NCBI GenBank assembly: GCA_022601315.1
Contig: JAHZIU010000157.1
Span: 1-11,858, forward strand
Direction of reading: 5' to 3'
Source of the DNA: Betaproteobacteria bacterium
GTDB taxonomy: Bacteria > Pseudomonadota > Gammaproteobacteria > Burkholderiales > Nitrosomonadaceae
Length of the DNA stretch: 11,858 nt
Both the position numbers and the translations under genes were made by a program. The notes under the pieces are model-generated. The model saw only the letters and a list, made by a program, of their open reading frames with translations. It had not been told where the DNA came from and made no database searches. Each line of letters starts with the position of its first letter. Position 1 is the stretch's first letter. Shown here piece by piece: positions 5,935 to 11,858 of this stretch.

Positions 5935-8900
5935 TTAAGAAGTTTCTGTAACAGGCTTAACCGTTGTTTCAGATGAAGTGATTGATGCCTGTTCTTGTTC
6001 TGTTGTTGAGTGGGTATTGGTTGTTTCTTGTTTAGTCGGTTTATCCAGTACGTGTTCATCTGGCTTTACGTCGAACCAACGATATAATGTTGGTAATACA
6101 ACCAATGTCAATAAAGTCGAAGTAATGAGGCCGCCAATGACTACAATTGCCAGTGGTCGTTGCACTTCTGAGCCTGGGCCTGTCGCGAATAAGAATGGCA
6201 CCAAACCAAGCATAGCAACAGTGGCTGTCATGAGTACCGGTCGGAAACGTTGTTCACAACCACGAATGACCGATTCCGCAACGTTGACACCTTGATTACG
6301 CTGTTCTTTGATATACGATATCAATACCACGCCATTCAATACGGCAATACCCCATAGTGCGATGAATCCAACAGAAGCCGGAACGGATAGATATTCACCG
6401 GTCAGGAATAATCCCATGATGCCACCGATGGAGGCAAAAGGGAGTACTAGGATAATGAGTGAAGCCAGTTTAAGTGATTTGAATAATAAAAACAGTAGAA
6501 AGAAAATCGCTGCAATAGTTATCGGAACGATGATGGATAAGGTACCCATGGCACGTTCCATATTTTCAAATTGTCCGCCCCATTCAAAGTAATAACCTGT
6601 CGGCAAGGTTACTTCTGCGGCGACACGTTCCTGAATTTCTTCCACAAAACCACCCAAATCACGTTCATGTACATTGGCGCCAACTACTACACGGCGTTTG
6701 GCGAATTCACGAGAGACTTGTGCTGGTCCATCAACAACGTTAATCTCTGCAACTGCATGCAGTGGTATTAATGCTCTGCCGGAAGCATCGCCATTTGCAA
6801 ATTCAGGGCCAGTAGGGCGAAGTAAAAGATCGCGAATGGAATCAATATTGTCGCGATACTCTGGAGGAAAACGCAGAATAAGGGAAAAACGCCGTTCTCC
6901 TTCGAATACGTTGGTAATTTCTTTCCCACCAATGGCTGTTTCAATCAATTCATTGACATCAGCTACATTGAGACCATGCCGCGCAATGGCATCCCGATCA
7001 ATGTCGATGGTCAGGGATTGTTGTCCTGATAAGCGTTCGATACGAATATCACGCGCACCATCAATCGATCGCAGAATACGTGCAACTTGTTCAGATAACT
7101 CGCGTAGTTCACCCAGATCATCGCCAAAGATTTTGACCGCTATCTGAGAACGTACACCGGTGACCATTTCATCAACCCGCTGCGCTATGGGTTGGGATAA
7201 GACAATGCTCGCTCCAGGCAGAATCGATAACGCTTCGCGGATGTCTGCGTCAACTTCGTCCTGGGTTCGTCCAGAATCTGGATCGATGTTTATAATTGGG
7301 TCGGATTCGTTGGGACCCGCAGGGTCTGCTGGTGATTCACCACGACCAACCTTAGATACGACACTTGCGACACCAGGTATTGCCGCCACCAATTTCATGG
7401 CTTCCATTTCCATCTCAACGGATTCTTCCAGTGAAATTGAGGGCACACGAATAATCACAGGCGTTAAAGCACCTTCTTTCAGTGTTGGAATAAACGATTT
7501 TCCCAGAAAAGGAAACAAAGCAAATGAGGTTCCCAGCAATGCTACCGCAACCATAATGGTGATTTTCTCGCTAGCCAATGCGCGATCAAGCAAGACACGA
7601 TAATGTCCTTTAAGATATGCAATGATACGGGTATCTGTCACCTCACCGCCACCGCCTTTGAGAATATAAGCGCATAACACCGGTGATAAAGTCAATGAGA
7701 CTACCAGCGATACGGCCAGTGCAATGGCGATGGTGTAGGCGAGTGGGCTGAAGGTTTTACCTTCCATACCTTGCAATGTCATCAGTGGTAAGAATACAAG
7801 GATAATAATGGAGATGCCAAAGATGACAGGGACACCGACTTCAGAAACCGCATCAATAATGGTGCGAAACCTTGCTTCCATCGTGTTGGCCGCATGACCC
7901 AGACGGTGGTGGACGTTTTCCACCACCACCACGGTCGAGTCGACCATGAGACCAATGGCAACCGCCAATCCTCCCAATGACATTAAGTTTGCAGAAATAC
8001 CCTGATTATTCATAATCATAAAGGTGATTAGTGGAGTAATAATGAGTGTTGCCACCACAATCAGGCTGGAGCGTACATCACCCAAGAAGACGAACAAGAT
8101 GATAATCACCAGAATAATCCCTTCAATCAGAACCTTGGTTACTGTCCATAATGCAGAGTCCACCAGATCGGTGCGATCATAGAAAGGTACAATCTGGAGT
8201 CCGTTGGGCAATAAGCCTTGTTCATTGATTTCGTCAACCCGCGTTTTTATGCGCGTGACAATTTCCTTGGCATTGCCGCCGCGTAGCATCATTACAATAC
8301 CGCCTGCCGATTCCGTATAACCGCCTCTAACATTGGCGCCTTGACGCACGGCAGTACCGATTTTAACTTCAGCGACATCGCGTACAAATACCGGCACGCC
8401 GCCGATTTCTTTGAGTACGATGTTTTCAATATCGTCCAGTGTTCGAATCAAGCCAACACTACGAATCAAATATTGCTCGGCATGCAATGCCAGGATATTA
8501 CCGCTGGCATTTGCGTTGTTGTTGGCTATGGATTGATCGACTTGCGATAGCGTTAAATCATAATGGCGCAGGCGCTCTGGATTGACCAACACATGGTATT
8601 GTTTGGCATGACCGCCGATAGAGTTTGTTTCTGCTACACCTTGAATTGAACGCAACATGGGTCGCACAACCCAGTCTTGTATAGTGCGTCGCTCGGTTAA
8701 TTCTTCCACAGTCAGTGTGCGTTCACCATCGTCGGGATGATCAAGTGTGTATTGATAGACTTCACCTAATCCTGTTGATACCGGACCGAGCTCTGGGGTA
8801 ACGTCATCCGGCATGCGGCTACTGGCATTAATCAGGCGTTCCATGACTAGCTGGCGTGCAAAGTAGACATCGGTGTCATCAGTAAAAACTAATGTTATTA

Positions 8901-9174
8901 ACGATATTCCACTCTTGTTCAGCGAACGCATCTCGACCAAGCCCGGCAAGCCTGTCATCGAGATTTCGAGTGGTATCGTTACTAATCGTTCGATTTCTTC
9001 CGGGCTGCGACCTAATGCTTCTGTGGCTACTAGCACTTGTACATTAGTTACATCAGGAAAAGCGTCGACAGATAATTGTGTTGTAGCACGTATACCAGTG
9101 CCAATTAATATCAGCGATATTACAATTACAATCAACCGTTGGTTGATCATTGTACGCACGATTGAAGCGAGCAT
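5935..9174 (-). CDS. heavy-metal efflux RND transporter, CzcA/CusA group
   Basis: This 1079-residue inner-membrane proton antiporter belongs to the HME-RND family, the pump of a tripartite metal efflux complex. It begins MLASIVRTMINQR and has the DAFPDVTNVQV motif (37-47), the first helix, two large periplasmic loops and two sets of membrane helices. Helix 4 reads AIGLMVDSTVVVVEN (406-420): Asp412 and Glu419 match CusA Asp405/Glu412, while the extra Asp of CzcA (DFG) is Ala here. Of the CusA Met triad, only the first appears kept (Met588); by eye alignment the other two are Glu (about 623 and 669), as in CzcA-like pumps, so a divalent ion (Zn, Co, Ni) is likelier than Cu/Ag. The C-terminus has a 40-residue Ser/Thr/Glu tail. 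Only a weak ribosome site precedes the ATG. No adaptor or outer-membrane gene is upstream, which is unusual. Confidence 0.93.
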   Translation of the reverse strand: MLASIVRTMINQRLIVIVISLILIGTGIRATTQLSVDAFPDVTNVQVLVATEALGRSPEEIERLVTIPLEISMTGLPGLVEMRSLNKSGISLITLVFTDDTDVYFARQLVMERLINASSRMPDDVTPELGPVSTGLGEVYQYTLDHPDDGERTLTVEELTERRTIQDWVVRPMLRSIQGVAETNSIGGHAKQYHVLVNPERLRHYDLTLSQVDQSIANNNANASGNILALHAEQYLIRSVGLIRTLDDIENIVLKEIGGVPVFVRDVAEVKIGTAVRQGANVRGGYTESAGGIVMMLRGGNAKEIVTRIKTRVDEINEQGLLPNGLQIVPFYDRTDLVDSALWTVTKVLIEGIILVIIILFVFLGDVRSSLIVVATLIITPLITFMIMNNQGISANLMSLGGLAVAIGLMVDSTVVVVENVHHRLGHAANTMEARFRTIIDAVSEVGVPVIFGISIIILVFLPLMTLQGMEGKTFSPLAYTIAIALAVSLVVSLTLSPVLCAYILKGGGGEVTDTRIIAYLKGHYRVLLDRALASEKITIMVAVALLGTSFALFPFLGKSFIPTLKEGALTPVIIRVPSISLEESVEMEMEAMKLVAAIPGVASVVSKVGRGESPADPAGPNESDPIINIDPDSGRTQDEVDADIREALSILPGASIVLSQPIAQRVDEMVTGVRSQIAVKIFGDDLGELRELSEQVARILRSIDGARDIRIERLSGQQSLTIDIDRDAIARHGLNVADVNELIETAIGGKEITNVFEGERRFSLILRFPPEYRDNIDSIRDLLLRPTGPEFANGDASGRALIPLHAVAEINVVDGPAQVSREFAKRRVVVGANVHERDLGGFVEEIQERVAAEVTLPTGYYFEWGGQFENMERAMGTLSIIVPITIAAIFFLLFLLFKSLKLASLIILVLPFASIGGIMGLFLTGEYLSVPASVGFIALWGIAVLNGVVLISYIKEQRNQGVNVAESVIRGCEQRFRPVLMTATVAMLGLVPFLFATGPGSEVQRPLAIVVIGGLITSTLLTLVVLPTLYRWFDVKPDEHVLDKPTKQETTNTHSTTEQEQASITSSETTVKPVTETS

Positions 9175-9224
9175 AGTCTATTCCAGTTCAGTGAGCTTAT
9201 GTTTGTTAATTAAGGTGAAGAGCA

Positions 9225-9476
9225 TCATCTGTTACTATGCTTTGTCTGGCTGCTAGTCCTATAAATAGGACGCACTTTCTGTATGACATATCCCAGTTCA
9301 ACTGGAACCCGAAGGAAGCGATTATCATTTTCAACAAAAAATACATAACCCTGGTTGGCATCTCGTATAAGACCATGTGTTTGAGAATCCAATTGTTGCA
9401 ATCCCTTAATACTGAGCTTGGAGGATTTCCGGGTCGATAACGGTGTTGGTGGGTCGTATATATCAGTTGGTATCAA
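9225..9476 (-). CDS. small protein of unknown function upstream of the RND pump
   Basis: The protein has 83 residues and starts at TTG 9476-9474, with AAGGAG at 9491-9486 nine bases upstream. The start overlaps the stop of the preceding ORF by four bases (TTGA), so translation is likely coupled. It has no signal peptide or membrane segment. The segment NQGYVFFVENDNRFLRVPVELGYV (in pieces, about residues 41-64) resembles the beta-strand C-terminal part of RND periplasmic adaptors (xVFVVExxRxxRxPVxLG), which would fit its place 50 bp before the RND gene. The 40 residues before it do not look like an adaptor. It may be a remnant of the missing adaptor or an unrelated small protein; I do not recognise it firmly. 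Confidence 0.5.
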   Translation of the reverse strand: MIPTDIYDPPTPLSTRKSSKLSIKGLQQLDSQTHGLIRDANQGYVFFVENDNRFLRVPVELGYVIQKVRPIYRTSSQTKHSNR

Positions 9477-10024
9477 TTTGCTTTTCTCCTTATTTCTATA
9501 CGGTAAAGCAAATCACTATTAGCTATGATGGGGTCGACACTTTCAGGATTGACGGATTCCTCTATATGTGCTGTTTTTACTAACGTGTGTCCAGCTTCAT
9601 TAATAAATTTACTTTGTGCAAAATAGTTTCTTGCAGATGATAATTTGATCTTTGCAATATCAAATATACTGTCCTTGATCAGATAGACTTCTACCAGGAA
9701 AATATGTAGATGAATAAAATTTTCTGTTGTTTTAATTGACTTTCTTAAGGTAAGTTCCCCTTTATCACAATAAAAATCTCCTTCAGCATCACCAATAACA
9801 TTTGCTTCTAAATCTAAGTTTCTTAGAATTGTATATTTTGGGTTTTTTTTAATAACTATTAAATGGTATTCAGTTTTTAATTTAGTACCACCCTGTCGAC
9901 ATCTGATTATTCCATGTTGTTCTGAAGTGCCCAGATTAAAATATACAGATAATTCAAAATCATCGGCATTTGCAAAATTATTTACAAAAAGAACTAATAA
10001 CAGAGCCTCTTGCAAAATTATCAC
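9473..10024 (-). CDS. exported protein of unknown function, 5' end replaced by an insertion sequence
   Basis: This frame of 183 residues opens with GTG 10024-10022, but that codon and the next seven lie in the terminal repeat of the IS at 10003-11448. The native part begins inside a hydrophobic stretch, LLLVLFVNNFANA, that looks like the core and cleavage site of a signal peptide. There is no other Met in the frame and no ribosome site before the GTG. The original start was therefore very likely lost to the insertion, and the gene is probably a 5'-truncated pseudogene unless the IS supplies expression. The rest is beta-rich with two Cys (in IIRCRQGG and FYCDKG) and no family I recognise. The DNA is visibly AT-richer than the RND gene. 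It overlaps the next ORF by four bases. Confidence 0.5.
   Translation of the reverse strand: MIILQEALLLVLFVNNFANADDFELSVYFNLGTSEQHGIIRCRQGGTKLKTEYHLIVIKKNPKYTILRNLDLEANVIGDAEGDFYCDKGELTLRKSIKTTENFIHLHIFLVEVYLIKDSIFDIAKIKLSSARNYFAQSKFINEAGHTLVKTAHIEESVNPESVDPIIANSDLLYRIEIRRKAN
9486..9491 (-). promoter_or_regulatory. ribosome binding site supporting a TTG start
   Basis: AAGGAG on the minus strand lies 9 bases before TTG 9476-9474 and has no better-placed ATG. It is the main support for the 83-residue ORF being translated, and lies inside the end of the upstream ORF. Confidence 0.6.
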
Positions 10025-11448
10025 GTGCTAGCCGAAAAAAATTCGTCATCTGCCATCAAGGCTGATTTTTTTGAATGATGATACTGATTTTGTGTCGTTA
10101 CAGGGTCATATCATCATTTTTTTCAAAATTTGGACATACCTACCCCACCAATCGTTATGATTGATGACTAAAAATGGTTCAAAGCACTTTCACGTGACTA
10201 AAATCATCAATTGATTCGCTGTCAGTGCAAGAATGCCAAACATTAAATGGCACATGACCTTAGCATGTCCGCGCACACGCAGCATGCGACCACCAAATTC
10301 ATCTTTCAATCGCGCATTGACACGTTCAACCGTACTTCGTTCATGATAACGGATAGCTTCAGCTGGTTTGTGGCCAACTAACCGGCGGCGTTTGTTTTCG
10401 GCTGCAATTTCCTCTTTCAACGCCGGATTCCGACGCGGGTTCACATCAATCAGCGGCACATGGCCCAATTGCCGACTGATCTCACGAATCTGTGGTACAT
10501 CATAGGCAGAATCCATCAGGTCATACAGATTAACGATTCGCTCATCACTCATGTGCGTCAACGGGATGGCTGCTTGACTGTCATGTGTCGATGCTGATGT
10601 TAATAACCCACTCACTGGTATACCACCATCTGCCACATCAAGATGTAACTTGTAACCTATCCAACTCTCTTTGTAGCCCTTGCTATTCTGTTTAGTGCCA
10701 ACATCACAGACCATTGGCAGATCCACGATCATATCGACCAGTGCCATGCCCTCTGCTTGTTTTTCAATGCGCGTTTGTTGCTTAACCCGAACTTCGCCTT
10801 GTTTGGGCCGCCCCCGCTTAGCTGGCACTGCCTCAATCACGGGCTTCTTGACAGGCTTCTCTCTCGCCTCTATCGCCGTGGAATCACGAGATATGTGACC
10901 CACCAACTCACCAGCATAGCTCTCTTGAATCAATGCCTCATGCACGCGTTCAGGCAAACGGGATTTCGAAAACTCAGTAAACGCACGCGAAAATGTCCAC
11001 TCATCCGGTACTCTATTTTTGCACTCCCAGCCGCAAAGACGACGTAAAGTACTGTCCACTGACAGCCGATCCAGTAACAATCGTGTCGTGGGTAGGTTGT
11101 AAACCATCTTTGCCACAAAAGCTCTTGCTATAGCTCTGCGATCTTGCGCTGGGCGACCCGGAAAACCACGCGAGGTACAAATGAATTCCTCAATGCGCAA
11201 CAATTCCAGCGTGGTTATCAGTTCTTGCTGTTTTACCGTCAACGGCCCCAATTCCTCTGATAACCAGGGAAATAATGAGCTTTGTATATTCAACCATGCT
11301 TGTGATAAAGTCTCATGTAGCCTTTTCATTTGCTGATGTTTTTAGAGTTCTTGAGGGTTCAACTTTATCACTTATGAATAGGCTGTCTTGCTTTTTTGGT
11401 CGCTCAAGCCAATAATTCAGCTCAGTTAGCTAATTTTGCAAGTTCCTC
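10003..11448 (-). mobile_element. IS5-like insertion sequence, complete
   Basis: Imperfect terminal repeats match at 16 of 20 bases: GAGCCTCTTGCAAAATTATC at 10003-10022 and the complement of 11429-11448 (GAGGAACTTGCAAAATTAGC). They bracket one intact DDE transposase gene, for a total of about 1446 bp. The GAG start with a TTGCAAAA core resembles ends of IS5-group elements as I recall them. A 3-bp TAA occurs at 9998-10000 and 11449-11451 and may be the target duplication, with two extra bases on the left; this is not certain. The element is inserted in the signal-peptide region of the gene ending at 9473. Noncoding DNA inside is 167 bp after the transposase stop and 119 bp before its start. 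Confidence 0.85.
10190..11329 (-). CDS. IS5-family DDE transposase
   Basis: This is a full-length 379-residue transposase. The N-terminal part (about 40-135) is a DUF772-type domain (FPGRPAQDRRAIARAFVAKM). The catalytic triad is Asp149 (RDSTAI), Asp273 (LMDSAYD) and Glu335. The last lies in the IS4/IS5 signature Y-(2)-R-(3)-E-(6)-K at Tyr328, Arg331, Glu335 and Lys342 (YHERSTVERVNARLK). The GYKLHLDVADGGIPVSG and SASTHDSQ segments are typical of DDE_Tnp_1 domains. A basic linker (KRGRPKQGE, 171-179) splits the core. No frameshift is seen, so it is probably active. No clear ribosome site precedes the ATG, which is common for transposases. Confidence 0.95.
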   Translation of the reverse strand: MKRLHETLSQAWLNIQSSLFPWLSEELGPLTVKQQELITTLELLRIEEFICTSRGFPGRPAQDRRAIARAFVAKMVYNLPTTRLLLDRLSVDSTLRRLCGWECKNRVPDEWTFSRAFTEFSKSRLPERVHEALIQESYAGELVGHISRDSTAIEAREKPVKKPVIEAVPAKRGRPKQGEVRVKQQTRIEKQAEGMALVDMIVDLPMVCDVGTKQNSKGYKESWIGYKLHLDVADGGIPVSGLLTSASTHDSQAAIPLTHMSDERIVNLYDLMDSAYDVPQIREISRQLGHVPLIDVNPRRNPALKEEIAAENKRRRLVGHKPAEAIRYHERSTVERVNARLKDEFGGRMLRVRGHAKVMCHLMFGILALTANQLMILVT

Positions 11449-11639
11449 TAAAGTAAGAATTATCTGATCAATATATTCGTATGCAATTCATACTGTCAGT
11501 GATTTAAAGAGCATATATACTACGCGTCACTAAGAATCCTTAACCTTTAAATACGACTCATAGTCTAAATATTTTTGGATTCGTAAATTAAAAAAATATT
11601 TCAGAAACGGAGCACTATTAAACAGAGATGTGGAGCAAT

Positions 11640-11667
11640 TTGACAAGCAATTCGTTATGCCTAAATA
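11640..11667 (+). promoter_or_regulatory. predicted sigma70 promoter for the right-edge gene
   Basis: A perfect -35 TTGACA (11640-11645) is followed after 16 bases by a -10-like TAAATA (11662-11667). A transcript from about 11674 would have a leader of about 140 nt. The TTTGACA half is mirrored by TGTCAAA at 11678-11684, which could overlap the start site as an operator. Confidence 0.4.
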
Positions 11668-11713
11668 AATGGGTAACTGTCAAATCAAACGCGAGCTATA
11701 ACACCCACAGAGC

Positions 11714-11728
11714 GTGACAATTTGTCAC
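11714..11728. promoter_or_regulatory. perfect 15-bp palindrome, possible operator
   Basis: GTGACAA-T-TTGTCAC is a perfect palindrome about 85 bp before the start codon at 11813. Its spacing (GTGA-N7-TCAC) is one base off a CRP site, so CRP is unlikely. With the TTTGACA/TGTCAAA pair at 11639-11684 it makes a cluster of TGACA-type half sites. The regulator is unknown. Confidence 0.45.
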
Positions 11729-11812
11729 ATTGCATCAACAATTTTGGAGAGAGACAACTCGAACAAGCAGACTCTCACTGCTAAAAAACAATCTATAACA
11801 ACTAAGGGAGAC

Positions 11813-11858
11813 ATGATAGTGGCACTTGATTTTCCGGAAGATACGCTGCTTGCGTCAC
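11813..11858 (+). CDS. 5' start of an unidentified gene (cut by right edge)
   Basis: Fifteen codons are visible, reading MIVALDFPEDTLLAS. AAGGGAG (11804-11810) is a strong ribosome site, but it lies only 2 bases before this ATG. The in-frame GTG at 11819 has a better 8-base spacing and may be the true start. With the ATG start, IVALDFP recalls the N-terminus of orotidine 5'-phosphate decarboxylases, but 15 residues are too few to assign it and the match fades afterwards. It lies behind the promoter-like region at 11640-11728. Confidence 0.5.
   Translation, partial: MIVALDFPEDTLLAS

Larger units (their letters stand above)
11449..11812. other. intergenic region between the IS and the right-edge gene
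   Basis: I find no gene in these 364 bp. The IS-proximal part should hold the lost promoter and start of the gene truncated by the IS, but read toward the IS it gives no ATG, GTG or TTG in the frame that would join the signal peptide. The distal part looks like promoter and leader for the plus-strand gene at 11813. Confidence 0.5.

Noticed and set aside
6674..7603. Plus-strand open frames of 147-157 codons inside the RND gene
   Set aside because: They are antisense shadows of a full-length, well-conserved RND coding frame, with no ribosome sites or recognisable domains.
9131..9150. ATCAACC-GTT-GGTTGAT inverted repeat near the start of the RND gene
   Set aside because: It lies inside coding sequence and has the half sites in the wrong order for an FNR box; no independent support for a regulatory role.

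Overview
The window looks like chromosome of a proteobacterium with moderate GC, most likely an ammonia-oxidising betaproteobacterium of the Nitrosomonas type. That assignment is an inference from the norCBQD order, the sequence style of NorB and NorC, and the company of an HME-type RND pump, a PEPT-repeat RTX protein and an IS5-like element. No rRNA, tRNA or CRISPR array was seen.

Layout. Bases 1-3366 (minus strand) carry a nitric oxide reductase operon read norC > norB > norQ > norD. NorD is cut by the left edge and is present only as its first 142 codons. NorC and NorB form the membrane cytochrome c-dependent NO reductase (2 NO to N2O). NorQ, a MoxR/CbbQ-type AAA+ ATPase, and NorD, a VWA-type partner, are needed to activate it. 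A good FNR/DNR-type box (3492-3505) sits at the class II position upstream of norC. A roughly 240-bp element with perfect 17-bp terminal inverted repeats lies between norQ and norD; it begins one base after the norQ stop codon and is flanked by TAGT on both sides. I read it as a MITE-like insertion that pushed norD away from its operon partners.

Upstream of norC, on the same strand, is a 55-residue Cys-rich DUF3330-type protein (3607-3774). An AT-rich gap of about 520 bp follows. A plus-strand gene (4295-5782) then encodes an unusual mosaic: an N-terminal CAP/SCP domain, an SdrD-B-like beta domain, a long Pro-Glu-Pro-Thr linker built from DNA tandem repeats, and a C-terminal block of RTX nonapeptides. 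It ends in a strong intrinsic terminator (5905-5929).

Convergent to it, bases 5935-9174 (minus) encode a 1079-residue heavy-metal RND transporter of the CzcA/CusA group. The periplasmic adaptor and outer-membrane genes that normally precede it are missing. In their place are two small overlapping ORFs (9225-9476 and 9473-10024). The 5' end of the second is interrupted by an intact IS5-like insertion sequence (10003-11448), which supplies the present first eight codons. Beyond the IS is a 364-bp promoter-like region with a consensus -35 and a perfect 15-bp palindrome. It leads to a plus-strand gene that begins about 45 bases before the right edge.

I see no clearly new multi-gene system. The items most worth a second look are the MITE-like insertion in nor, the CAP-PEPT-RTX secreted protein, the IS-truncated exported gene next to the orphan RND pump, and the palindrome-rich promoter at the right edge.
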